A DNA stretch of 64,000 nt from Stieleria neptunia (GTDB lineage Bacteria > Planctomycetota > Planctomycetia > Pirellulales > Pirellulaceae). The stretch lies in assembly GCF_007754155.1 (NCBI RefSeq), contig NZ_CP037423.1:682001-746000 (forward strand). The letters are read 5' to 3'. Every line of letters starts with the position of its first letter. Position 1 is the stretch's first letter. A program made the translations under genes and the position numbers. The notes below the pieces were generated by a model that was not told the origin of the DNA, ran no database searches, and saw only the letters and a program-made list of their open reading frames with translations. Below, one piece after another: positions 35,135 through 44,257 of the stretch.

Positions 35135-35168
35135 GATCTTGTTCTTTCAAAGGGTTTGGGTGTCGGTC

Positions 35169-35258
35169 AGGCTGTGAAGCATTGGTTTCCTGTGTTTGAC
35201 AAGGTTTTAGCGGCAGGGCGCAAGTTCAATGCCGCTAAAAATGCTTCACAGCGTTGCC
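35169..35258. repeat. Palindromic repeat (family P), shortened copy
   Basis: The outer arms GGCTGTGAAGCAT and ATGCTTCACAGCGTTGCC and the TTTTAGCGGCAGGGCGC / GCCGCTAAAA arms remain, but the inner GAGCCCTCCGG arms are missing. It lies between the DUF1501 and esterase genes. Confidence 0.85.
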
Positions 35259-35273
35259 CTACCGGGCACAGCG

Positions 35274-36878
35274 TCACCGTCCACGGGTCGTCTTTCGTGC
35301 GGACGGTCGCGCCGAGCCGGTCACGTCGTCCCAGTCATCGCTGCGGAACACCGACGCCGGCAGCCCTTCGCTGTTGACCAGGTTCGCACCTTCGGGGTTG
35401 GACGCCCAGGCATAGCGCACGGCGACCGGCGCGGGCACCTCGTCGCTGCTGACCAGCACTGTGTCTTTGCCGACGGTCTTGGCATCGGCCCAATGCCATT
35501 GCTGGTCCTTGCCGGCGATTTCGAACCGTTTCAACGCTTCACCGTCGCGTGATTTCAGCCCCTCGCCGGCCTGGTCGAATGTCACTCGAATCGCGTTGCC
35601 TTCGATCTTGCTGTCACGATACAGCGGCCCCGAGTAGACGAGGTCACGTCCGTAGTCTTTGGCCAAAGCCCAGCGTGCCAATCGCTCGCCGGGATCTTTC
35701 TTGTTCTTGGGATGGATGTCGCCTGCCGCGCCGACGTCGTTGATGATCGCCATTCCGGTCTTGGGCGTGGTGTCCAGGATCAATCGCATTCGATCTTGCA
35801 GCAACGCCCAGGGATCCGGGGTGCCGGGCTCGGTCGAGGCGCCTCGGAAATTTGCCAGTTGGACATAGTAGAACGAAAACTCATCGTCCCAGCGTTGTCG
35901 CCAATCGCGGATCATCAGCGGCAGCGTTTGATCGTAAGGCACCGCCCCCGGTTTCGCGTTGGCTTCGCCCTGGTACCAGATCGCTCCGCGCATCGCATAG
36001 CCGACGAAGGGATGAATCATGGCGTTGAAGAGCACGCCCGGTTTTCCTTCGGTGTTCAAGGGGCGTTTGGGCGGGGTGGGTTTCCGCGGCGCGCGGGCAC
36101 GCTGCTCGTTCGGTCGATTGCGCCGCTCCGCCGCGTCGGCTTGCCATTGGTCCAGTCGAGCTTGGTAGGCGACCTTGGCTTTCTCGGGATCATAGGCCTT
36201 GTCGGCCTTGATCACCGCGTCGACCAACCGCTTCGTACCGGGCAACGTCTCGAGTGCCTGACGACTGGTAAACGTTTCGACCGGTTTGCCGCCCCAAGCC
36301 GATTTGATCACGCCGACCGGCACATCGAGTTCCTGGTGAAGTTTCCTGGCAAAGAAAAATGCGACCGCCGAATAGCTCGCCAGGGTATCGGGCGAACAAA
36401 CGCTCCACTGTCCCGCGATATCGTCTTGTGGCTCCACCGCGGTCGTCGCGGCGGCATTGAACATTCGGATCGCCGGCAGATCGGATTCGGCGCGCGCGGC
36501 GTCATAGCTTGCCGCCCCTCGCATCGTGAATGCCATGTTGGATTGTCCCGACGCAAACCAGACTTCACCGATCAACACGTCGTCGATCTTGATCGTCTCG
36601 CCGCCACTGCGGATGGTCAATGTCGACCCCGAGGCATCGGCCGCACCGGTCTGGATGCCGACCCGCCACTTCCCAGCCGCATCAGCTTTAGTCGTCGCGG
36701 TCGTTCCATTGAAATCCAACGTCACGTCGGCGCCCGGGGTGGCCGTGCCCCAGATCGGTGCGGAACGCTCACGCTGAAGCACCATGTGGTCGCTGAAGAA
36801 ACGGGGAACCGAAAGTTCGGCAAATGCGACGGCCGGACACGTCAAGCCGAGCGCAAGAACCAGGACAAAGCGATGCAT
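35274..36878 (-). CDS. Secreted sialate O-acetylesterase-like SGNH esterase
   Basis: This 534-residue enzyme likely removes O-acetyl groups from sialic acids or other glycans. A signal peptide (MHRFVLVLALGLTCPAVAFA) is followed by a beta domain (FFSDHMVLQRERSAPIWGTA) and the SGNH block EVWFASGQSNMAF (nucleophile S113). GAIWYQGEANA is also a family signature, and GDIHPKNK holds the catalytic Asp and His. It lies between the PSD1 and DUF1501 genes on the same strand, separated from each by repeats. Confidence 0.93.
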   Translation of the reverse strand: MHRFVLVLALGLTCPAVAFAELSVPRFFSDHMVLQRERSAPIWGTATPGADVTLDFNGTTATTKADAAGKWRVGIQTGAADASGSTLTIRSGGETIKIDDVLIGEVWFASGQSNMAFTMRGAASYDAARAESDLPAIRMFNAAATTAVEPQDDIAGQWSVCSPDTLASYSAVAFFFARKLHQELDVPVGVIKSAWGGKPVETFTSRQALETLPGTKRLVDAVIKADKAYDPEKAKVAYQARLDQWQADAAERRNRPNEQRARAPRKPTPPKRPLNTEGKPGVLFNAMIHPFVGYAMRGAIWYQGEANAKPGAVPYDQTLPLMIRDWRQRWDDEFSFYYVQLANFRGASTEPGTPDPWALLQDRMRLILDTTPKTGMAIINDVGAAGDIHPKNKKDPGERLARWALAKDYGRDLVYSGPLYRDSKIEGNAIRVTFDQAGEGLKSRDGEALKRFEIAGKDQQWHWADAKTVGKDTVLVSSDEVPAPVAVRYAWASNPEGANLVNSEGLPASVFRSDDWDDVTGSARPSARKTTRGR

Positions 36879-36904
36879 GGTCGAATCGTGGGTGTGGGGA
36901 ACAA

Positions 36905-37027
36905 AGTGGCGTAAGCTTCCAGCTTGCGATCTCCGCTGACTCGCAAGCCGGAGGCTTACCTGTTGTTGTATCGCAAGCTGGAAGCTTACCTGTTGTTGTA
37001 TCGCAAGCTGGAAGCTTACGCCACTTT
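36905..37027. repeat. Four family H hairpins, three in tandem
   Basis: One forward copy is followed by three reversed copies with a 30-bp period (TCGCAAGC.GGA.GCTTACC then TGTTGTTGTA). The first reversed copy has stem AAGCC/GGCTT, the others AAGCT/AGCTT, so both sides of the stem change together. It ends at the stop of the PSD1 gene. Confidence 0.9.
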
Positions 37028-40000
37028 TTAGCGGATGGTGACGAAGTCGTTGTGGTTGAGGATGGCTTGGGTCAGGCGGGAACGAATGACGGTCTCACGG
37101 TCGGCGGCGTCGCGAGATTGCATTTCGGGAAGCTCTGACATGGCATCCCAGAACGCCGTACATTCCATTCGCTCCGCGTCCGTCGGTTCGCGGCAGAGCA
37201 GTTGAAAGAACAGTTCATTGATGAAGTCCGACGGCGCGTCGGTTTTTACACCGCCGGCGATTCGCGATGCGATCTGGGATGCCATTTCGATCGCCAGTTT
37301 GCTGTTGGAAAGCGCGAGTGCCTGTTGGGGAACGATACTTTCGCTGCGTCGATAGCACTGCAAGATGTCCGCATCATCGAACATCGTCAGGAATTTGTCT
37401 TGCTGGTCGCGGGAGTGCTTCAGGTAGACGCTGCGTCGCGTGGCGGTCGGGCCGGGATCGACCGACGGGCCTTCCATTTTCGGATCCAGTTTTCCGCCCA
37501 GGGACAACAAGCTGTCGCGGACGAGTTGCGACTCCATTCGTTTGGAGTTGGCCCGCCAGTAATAGCGGTTCGTCGGATCGACAGCTCGCGTTTGCGGGTC
37601 GGCGGTGAGTGTCGACGATGACAAACGGTACGCGTCGGAAGTCACGATCATTCGATGCAGGTGTTTGAAACTCCAGCCCGACTGCATGAATTCGGCGGCC
37701 AGGAAATCCAGCAATTCCGCGTGCAGTGGCTTCTCGGCACGCAACCCAAAATCGAACACGGACTCCACCAGCGGTGTCCCAAAGTGCCGCATCCAAACGT
37801 GGTTCACCGCGACGCGGGCGGTCAACGGATTTTGCCTGGACGTGATCCATTCGGCCAGCGCGAGACGCCGCCCAGTGCTGACCGATGGATAGACCGCCGG
37901 GTAATCGGGTTCCTTGTGTTCCGGGGTCTCGAGTGCTTTTTTAGATCCACGCAGCGACGCATAGTTCGGCCGGGCATCGGGATCGGCCTTTTGCAATGCT
38001 TGCAGCTTGGTTTCGGCGGCCGACTTCTGGTCTTTCGCCGATTTTAATTTCTTCGCATCGGCGGCGTCGGCAACGATCCGGTAGTCCGCGTCGGCAATTT
38101 TCGCCTGCAACTGTTTTGACGCTGCGGTCCTGGCCCGGCTGTCGGTTTCAGCCGGTGATGGCGAGGCGACATAACGAGCGTTGTCGGCGGCAATCGTCGC
38201 GTGCACCGATTCCAAAGCCGCGTTGGCCGCTGTCAATTTTAATTCCGCGGCGATCACCGCATTTTCCGGGTCGACCGATGGTGTGACTTGGTTTCCCGCT
38301 GCGGTCAGTTGGGTGTCCGACGACAATGCTTTGATCGTGATCTGGTCAAAGGCAACGGTTGCATCAAAACCGCTCAAGCTGAAGAAACCGTCGCTGCGAT
38401 CGGGAAGTTGATAGGCGACGACAAATTGATCATCCAACCAAACGTTGACCAACGTGTCTCGGACTGCGATTCGCAGGTGGTAACGCCGGCCGACCTTGAT
38501 CGGCATTGCCTTGCGGCCGTCGGGTGGATACGTGTTGTTCCCGCCGCGCGTGTATGCCACCTGGACTTTGGGGCCGGGTTCGTGGGCACTGGTGTAGACG
38601 TAATTCGCATCCTTGCCGTCTTCGGATTGGTCGAATCGAAACGTCACCGACTTGTACGTGGAACCACCGGTTGTGGTGTAATCGCAGTCGACTTCGAAAT
38701 CACGCGGAAGCGACGGTACCAGTCGTGCCATCTGCGGCTGACGTGTCGCTGTTGTTTGGTGCAAGGCACCCTCGCGGTACTGCCATCCGTCCCCGATCAG
38801 TTGCCACACTTCGGGTGCGGGCTCATCAAAGGTATCGGTGACCGCCCAGGACGAATGGTCCACCGCAGACGCACTCGACTCTGTCGCCGGTTGCTCGGCC
38901 AGGCGTGTCTTGGCCGTCGCTAGTTCCCGCCGGGCGGATTCAACTTCGGATTCGGCTTTCCGGATCGCCGCGTTTTGGACGTGCGTTCGGGTGCCGGGGG
39001 CGAACGCGGCCGGAGGCAATTTGACCGGCTCGATCGGAGCCGCAAAATCGGCCAGGATGGCGGGCACACCGGGGCTGACGGGGTTTTCCTTGTCCGGGTT
39101 CATCGGGTCGCCACGCAGGTGCACGAACGTCGGCCGATCCACCGAATCGTCAAACACCCGCGGCAGCCCGTCTTTTTCGAAATCTGTCACGCCCGGGATC
39201 GGATCCAAGCGAACTTGGTGCGGTTCAAAGATCGCCCGAAATCGGTAGTAATCCAGCTGCGAAATCGGATCATACTTGTGATCGTGGCACTTGGCACAAT
39301 TCAACGTCAGCCCCAGAAACGCTTTGCCGGTGTGTTCGATCGTGCCGTCCAACCAAGTCGTCCGGTTGAACAGGTAGTAGTTTCTGGCCAAGTAGCCGGT
39401 CCCGGCGATCGCTTCGGGATCGGTGGGCGCCAATTCGTCACCGGCCAACATTTCCGAGACCATTTGGTCATAACCCTTGTCATCATTGAGCGAACGGACG
39501 ATCCAATCGCGCCAATGCCAGATGTGTTTTTGGCTGTAGCGAATCTGTTGGCCCAAACCGTACCAATCGCTGTACCGCCAAACGTCCATCCAGTGGCGTG
39601 CCCAACGTTCACCGTGTTCGTGGCGGGCCAACAGGTCGTCGACGATTTGTTCCCAGGGACGCTTGTCTCGCAGTTGCTCGGTCGTGGGCGGCAATCCGAT
39701 CAGATCCAAGTACAGCCGCCGAATGATCATTGATCGATCGGCCGGGCCGACGGGGCGGACATTGCCGGCGACGCGTTTGGCGGCCAGCAATGCATCGACC
39801 GGGTGATCCGCTTGGCCAGACGACTCGGGCAGCGTCGGCCGCGTGATCGGTTGAAACGCCCAATGCTCGGTCGGCGCCGGGGGCGGTGTTTCCTCGGGCG
39901 CTCGGGCGCCTTGCTCGATCCAACGTCGCAGCAATTCGATCTGGTCGGGTTGCAACGCGGCACCGTCTTCGGCCGGTGGCATGCGTTCGTCTTCGTCGGC

Positions 40001-40267
40001 GGTGATTCGCACCAGCATTTCGCTGGCATTCGGATCCCCCGGAATCAGGGCATCGCCGTCGATCATCAGCGATCGCGTTTCCAGCCGCAGGCCGGATTCT
40101 TGTTTGAGCACGCCGTGACAGGAGTAGCACTTCTCGCTGAGCAGCGGTTTGATCTGGGTCAGATAATCCACCTCGTCGGTGGCGATCGCAGCCGATGGTG
40201 CCGGGGCTGCGAACACAAGGAACGCGACGATTTTGGGGAGGGAGATTGGACGCACGGGGAGACGCAT
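37028..40267 (-). CDS. PSD1 protein with PSCyt1 haem site and inserted LamG-like module
   Basis: This 1079-residue exported protein belongs to the planctomycete PSD1 group. In order: signal peptide (IVAFLVFAAPAPSAAIA); PSCyt1 cytochrome-like domain with haem motif CYSCH at 47-51; DUF1549 (about 150-345) with a second CxxCH, CAKCH at 324-328; an extra LamG/DUF1080-like module (about 475-650: WQLIGDGWQYREGALHQTTA, FEVDCDYTTTGG); a coiled-coil-like stretch (about 665-780); and DUF1553 (about 800-1065, PLTARVAVNHVWMRHFG). The insertion between the two conserved domains is unusual. Function unknown; two CxxCH motifs suggest redox. Confidence 0.9.
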   Translation of the reverse strand: MRLPVRPISLPKIVAFLVFAAPAPSAAIATDEVDYLTQIKPLLSEKCYSCHGVLKQESGLRLETRSLMIDGDALIPGDPNASEMLVRITADEDERMPPAEDGAALQPDQIELLRRWIEQGARAPEETPPPAPTEHWAFQPITRPTLPESSGQADHPVDALLAAKRVAGNVRPVGPADRSMIIRRLYLDLIGLPPTTEQLRDKRPWEQIVDDLLARHEHGERWARHWMDVWRYSDWYGLGQQIRYSQKHIWHWRDWIVRSLNDDKGYDQMVSEMLAGDELAPTDPEAIAGTGYLARNYYLFNRTTWLDGTIEHTGKAFLGLTLNCAKCHDHKYDPISQLDYYRFRAIFEPHQVRLDPIPGVTDFEKDGLPRVFDDSVDRPTFVHLRGDPMNPDKENPVSPGVPAILADFAAPIEPVKLPPAAFAPGTRTHVQNAAIRKAESEVESARRELATAKTRLAEQPATESSASAVDHSSWAVTDTFDEPAPEVWQLIGDGWQYREGALHQTTATRQPQMARLVPSLPRDFEVDCDYTTTGGSTYKSVTFRFDQSEDGKDANYVYTSAHEPGPKVQVAYTRGGNNTYPPDGRKAMPIKVGRRYHLRIAVRDTLVNVWLDDQFVVAYQLPDRSDGFFSLSGFDATVAFDQITIKALSSDTQLTAAGNQVTPSVDPENAVIAAELKLTAANAALESVHATIAADNARYVASPSPAETDSRARTAASKQLQAKIADADYRIVADAADAKKLKSAKDQKSAAETKLQALQKADPDARPNYASLRGSKKALETPEHKEPDYPAVYPSVSTGRRLALAEWITSRQNPLTARVAVNHVWMRHFGTPLVESVFDFGLRAEKPLHAELLDFLAAEFMQSGWSFKHLHRMIVTSDAYRLSSSTLTADPQTRAVDPTNRYYWRANSKRMESQLVRDSLLSLGGKLDPKMEGPSVDPGPTATRRSVYLKHSRDQQDKFLTMFDDADILQCYRRSESIVPQQALALSNSKLAIEMASQIASRIAGGVKTDAPSDFINELFFQLLCREPTDAERMECTAFWDAMSELPEMQSRDAADRETVIRSRLTQAILNHNDFVTIR

Positions 40268-40346
40268 CGGTTGGAGGTGGGACTGGATAGTCTAACCGAT
40301 CCGGCGGACACGTGTTGTGTATTCGTGCCAACGATGGAAGCATCGG

Positions 40347-40862
40347 CTCAAGGGACCGTCCAGCTTAGGACGACCGCTTTTTCGAGTACGATGGCCCTTC
40401 CGGGCCGTCGCCCGTGGGGCTCTGCGCGACGACCTGGAAAGGACGTCGTACAACGGTCCGCCGACCACTTCTCACCTAGTCGATCAGATCGTTCGGATTT
40501 GTCGCGTTTCGCAGCAGCTTAAGACGACCGCTTTTTCGAGTACGATGGCCCTTCCGGGCCGTCGCTCGTGGGGCTCTGCGCGACGACCTGGAAAGGACGT
40601 CGTACAACGGTCCGCTGACCACCTTTCACCTAGTCGATCAGATCGTTCGGATTTGTCGCGTTTCGCAGCAGCTTAAGACGATCGCTTTTCAGATGTACGA
40701 TGCCCCCTTCCGGGCCGTCGCCCATGGGGCTCTGCGCGACGACCTGGAAAGGACGTCGTACAACGGTCCGCCGACCGCATCACACTCAATCGACGAGATC
40801 ATGAGGGTTCCTCGCGATTCGCGTCGTTCCTAAGCTGGACGGTCCCGTAAGCCTAGACACCA
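40347..40862 (+). repeat. Tandem array of 154-bp units bounded by 19-bp inverted repeats (family T)
   Basis: Units start at 40361, 40515 and 40669, so the period is exactly 154 bp; the first two are nearly identical and the third diverges. The array is bounded by GGGACCGTCCAGCTTAGGA (40352-40370) and its perfect reverse complement at 40828-40846, then GTAAGCCTAGACACC. A single-unit relative is at 33491-33668. It accounts for nearly all of the 637-bp gap, which has no gene. Confidence 0.92.
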
Positions 40863-40904
40863 ACAAGATTAGCAACCTCGCGCGGCATCGGCTAACATAC
40901 GCGC

Positions 40905-42320
40905 ATGAACCCTAACGAAATTCGCAAATCACTTCGTCGTGACTTCCTGCGGTCTGCCGGTGGCGGAGCCGGGATGATCGCGCTGGCTTCGCTGCTATCC
41001 GGTGACGGCATTGCGGGAAACCTGGACGGCTCGATTCGTCAGCCCCACTTTCGTCCGCGTGCCAAGCGGATGATCTGGCTGTTCATGCATGGAGGTCCCA
41101 GCCAGGTCGATCTGTTTGACCCCAAGCCGGATCTGGTCAAGTACGCCGGACAGCCGCTTCCGGACAGTTTTGGATCGGTGATGACACGTCGCAAGGTCGC
41201 CAGCAATCCATTGCTCGGCCCGGTCCGCCCGTTCCGGCCGCGTGGCCAATCGGGGCTGCCGATCTCTGACTTTCTGCCGCATCTGTCCACCGTCGCCGAC
41301 GACTTGTGTGTGATCCGGTCGCTGCACGGGGACAGCGTCAATCATCCGCAGTCGGTGTATCAGATGAACACCGGCAGCATCTTGATGGGGCATCCGAGTT
41401 TCGGTAGCTGGCTGGCCTACGGATTGGGCAGCGAAAACGAGGACATGCCGGCCTTTGTCGTGTTGCCCGACCCCGGCGGCGGACTCAAGGGTGGGCCGTC
41501 GGCCTGGGGCAATGGCTATCTGCCGGCGACCTACCAAGGGACGACGATGCGTCCGGGGAAAACGCCGATCCTCAACCTGGCGCCGCCGAGCGGTGTTTCG
41601 GATCTCCGTCAGCGTTCGACTCTGGACTTCATTCAGCAACTCAATCAAAACCATTTGGTCGGGCGCGAACAGGACGACGACTTGGCCGCCCGGATCGATG
41701 CCTATGAGCTGGCGTTTCGGATGCAATCGGCCGCACCCGAAGCCGTTGATTTTTCGCAGGAGACGGCCGCAACGCTTTCGATGTACGGGATCGATGACAA
41801 GACCACACGTGACTTTGGCGAGCGTTGCTTGCTGGCCAGACGAATGATCCAGCGCGGTGTCCGGATGGTCCAGGTCTATTCGGGGGACACCAACGGTTGG
41901 GATGCGCACCAAGACGTCGACAAGAACCATAGCGAGTACTGCGCTAAAACGGACAAACCGGTCACCGCACTGCTCAAAGACCTGAAGCGATCGGGATTGC
42001 TCGATGACACCTTGGTCGTCTGGTGCGGCGAGTTCGGACGCATGCCGATGAGCGAACAAGGCAAGGGACGCGATCACAATCCGTGGGGATACTGTGGATG
42101 GATCGCCGGGGCCGGCATCAGCGGTGGGCGTGCCTATGGCGCGACCGACGAAGTCGGGTTGCGGGCGGCCGAAGACCGGGTGCATGTCAACGAATTCCAC
42201 GCCACCTTGCTCCATCTGATGGGACTCGATCACCGCGACCTGACGTATTTCCATAACGGACTGGACGAGCGATTGACCGGCCCCAGTGAAATCGACATCG
42301 TCGAGGGACTGCTCACATGA
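40905..42320 (+). CDS. DUF1501 protein with Tat-like signal
   Basis: This 471-residue member has the twin-arginine-type start RRDFLRSAGGGAGMIALASL, which suggests export as a folded, perhaps cofactor-bearing, protein. RMIWLFMHGGPSQVDLFDPK gives the metal-site Asp, and VVWCGEFGRMPMSEQGKGRD, HNPWGY and VNEFHATLLHLMGLDHRDLT complete the family pattern. Its stop overlaps the start of the next PSD1 gene by 4 bases. TAACAT lies only 6 bases before the ATG, so a leaderless or other promoter position is possible. Confidence 0.92.
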   Translation: MNPNEIRKSLRRDFLRSAGGGAGMIALASLLSGDGIAGNLDGSIRQPHFRPRAKRMIWLFMHGGPSQVDLFDPKPDLVKYAGQPLPDSFGSVMTRRKVASNPLLGPVRPFRPRGQSGLPISDFLPHLSTVADDLCVIRSLHGDSVNHPQSVYQMNTGSILMGHPSFGSWLAYGLGSENEDMPAFVVLPDPGGGLKGGPSAWGNGYLPATYQGTTMRPGKTPILNLAPPSGVSDLRQRSTLDFIQQLNQNHLVGREQDDDLAARIDAYELAFRMQSAAPEAVDFSQETAATLSMYGIDDKTTRDFGERCLLARRMIQRGVRMVQVYSGDTNGWDAHQDVDKNHSEYCAKTDKPVTALLKDLKRSGLLDDTLVVWCGEFGRMPMSEQGKGRDHNPWGYCGWIAGAGISGGRAYGATDEVGLRAAEDRVHVNEFHATLLHLMGLDHRDLTYFHNGLDERLTGPSEIDIVEGLLT

Positions 42321-44179
42321 GACGAATGACTCTGCTGTTGGCTTTGTTGGCCATCTTCCTGCTGCTCCCGTGGCCCTCGACCGCCGGGGCGGACGACGCC
42401 GAAATCGAAGAAGACGAAATCTCGGACTTCGATCGCGATCATTGGGCCTATGAACCGATCGCGCGACCCGCCGTGCCCGCGGTGGCGCAAACCGATTGGC
42501 CGCGGACGGGGATCGACCGGTTCATTCTGGCGCGACTGGAAAAGGAGTCGCTTCAACCCGCGCCGCCTGCCGATCGGCCCAGCTTGATTCGCAGGCTGTG
42601 CTGGGACCTGACCGGTTTGCCGCCCACGGTGGATCAAGTCCAACAGTTTGTGACTGACGAGCGGCCCGATGCCTACTCGCGCCTGGTCGATTCGCTGCTC
42701 GCGTCACCCGAATTCGGAAAACGCTGGGGACAATTCTGGTTGGACCTGGCACGCTACGCGGACACCGACGGGTATGAACACGACAAAATCCGTGACCAAG
42801 CGTGGAAGTATCGCGATTGGGTGATCGATGCGATCAACCGCGACCTGCCCTATGACACGTTCATCCGCTGGCAGCTTGCCGGCGACCACGCGGAATCCGC
42901 CGGCGACCCAGCCACACGCCAGCAAGCCACACTGGCGACGGCGTTTTGTTTATCGGGGCCCGACATGCCCGACATCAACTCGATGGACGAACGACGCCAT
43001 GTCTTGCTCAATGAAATCACGTCGACCGTCGGGGCGGTGTTGCTGGGCTTGCAATTCGGCTGCGCCCAGTGCCATGACCACAAGTACGACGCGATCAGCC
43101 AGGCGGACTTTTATCGGCTGCGGGCGTTCTTTGATTCTTCGATCCGACTGGAACAGAACAAGTCGGTCAGCGTGTTGACGTCCCATCGCGATTACCCGCA
43201 AACTCATCTGATGATTCGCGGTGATTGGCGCCGTCCGGGCGCCCCGCTGAAACCGGCATTTCCCCGGGTCATCAACGATACGAATGCGGTCCCGTCGCCC
43301 GACGTTTCGCCACGGGCCGAGTTGGCGGATTGGATGACCGATCGCGCCAACCCCCTGACGGCCCGCGTGATCGTCAATCGAATCTGGCAACAACATTTCG
43401 GCACCGGTCTGACGGCGACACCCAGTGACTTCGGCGTGATGGGAGACAGCCCGACGCACCCCGAGTTGCTCGACTACCTGTCCGATGAACTGATGCGGGA
43501 AGACTGGAGCACCAAGCGAATTCATCGCATGATCGTGATGTCCAGCGTTTATCAAGTGTCCGGCACGCGTCCCAAAGAAGGCTCCTCTCGCGGGGCTTGG
43601 GATCATGCGTTGGCGGCCGATCCCGAGAACCAACTGCTGAGTCGTTTCCCTCGTCGACGCTTGGATGCCGAAGCGATCCGAGACGGATTGCTGGCCGTCA
43701 GTGACTCGCTGAATCACGAGATGGGCGGCCCCGGCGTGCGGCCCGCCCTGCCGGCGGAAATGGTCAAGACGCTGAAATCGGGACAGTGGAAAGAAACACC
43801 CTCCAAGGCCGACCATGATCGTCGCAGTATCTACATTTTCGCCAGACGGAATTTGCGATTTCCTTTCTTCGCGACGTTTGATCGCCCCACCGCCGATCAG
43901 CCTTGCGCACGCAGGAATCAATCCACCACCGCCATCCAGTCGCTCGTGCTGCTCAATTCCGCTTTTGTGATGAAGACGTCGCAGCGATTGGCCGATGTCG
44001 TGTCCGCTGGCGAAACCGACGTCCACGCTCAGGTCGAATCGCTCTACCTGAGACTCTATTCGCGACACCCCGACGCCGACGAAGTGACGGCCGCGACGGA
44101 ATTTTTGGCCAGCGGTGCATCGCTGCGGGACCTCTGCCGGGCGATGCTGAACTCAAATGAGTTCTTGTACGTGGATTGA
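42317..44179 (+). CDS. Short PSD1 protein lacking the N-terminal cytochrome domain
   Basis: This 620-residue exported protein starts with a signal peptide (MTLLLALLAIFLLLPWPSTA) and goes straight into DUF1549 (about 60-270: LIRRLCWDLTGLPPTVDQV, QFWLDLARYADTDGYEHDK). The conserved CAQCHDHKYD near residue 252 gives one haem-type CxxCH motif. DUF1553 follows (about 335-605: PLTARVIVNRIWQQHFGTGL, then RNQSTTAIQSLVLLNSAFVM). The PSCyt1 domain seen in its three relatives here is absent. It is coupled by ATGA to the upstream DUF1501 gene. Confidence 0.92.
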   Translation: MRRMTLLLALLAIFLLLPWPSTAGADDAEIEEDEISDFDRDHWAYEPIARPAVPAVAQTDWPRTGIDRFILARLEKESLQPAPPADRPSLIRRLCWDLTGLPPTVDQVQQFVTDERPDAYSRLVDSLLASPEFGKRWGQFWLDLARYADTDGYEHDKIRDQAWKYRDWVIDAINRDLPYDTFIRWQLAGDHAESAGDPATRQQATLATAFCLSGPDMPDINSMDERRHVLLNEITSTVGAVLLGLQFGCAQCHDHKYDAISQADFYRLRAFFDSSIRLEQNKSVSVLTSHRDYPQTHLMIRGDWRRPGAPLKPAFPRVINDTNAVPSPDVSPRAELADWMTDRANPLTARVIVNRIWQQHFGTGLTATPSDFGVMGDSPTHPELLDYLSDELMREDWSTKRIHRMIVMSSVYQVSGTRPKEGSSRGAWDHALAADPENQLLSRFPRRRLDAEAIRDGLLAVSDSLNHEMGGPGVRPALPAEMVKTLKSGQWKETPSKADHDRRSIYIFARRNLRFPFFATFDRPTADQPCARRNQSTTAIQSLVLLNSAFVMKTSQRLADVVSAGETDVHAQVESLYLRLYSRHPDADEVTAATEFLASGASLRDLCRAMLNSNEFLYVD

Positions 44180-44257
44180 CGCGCAAGTGCGCTGGACTCT
44201 CTCGCTGCCAAGGCGGTGCGCTACGCCCGATTCACCCCGATTTTGAGATCCAGCGAC

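Noticed and set aside
35712..36914. 400-codon plus-strand frame opposite the sialate O-acetylesterase
   Set aside because: The esterase on the minus strand carries GQSNM and other family motifs; this frame shows none.
40317..40676. Open frame within the 154-bp array with repeated peptide
   Set aside because: It exists only because the repeat length leaves a frame open; it has no start context and the unit looks non-coding.
40995..42254. 419-codon minus-strand frame opposite the DUF1501 gene
   Set aside because: It mirrors the codon bias of the plus-strand gene, which has full DUF1501 motifs; no family pattern or start context is seen.
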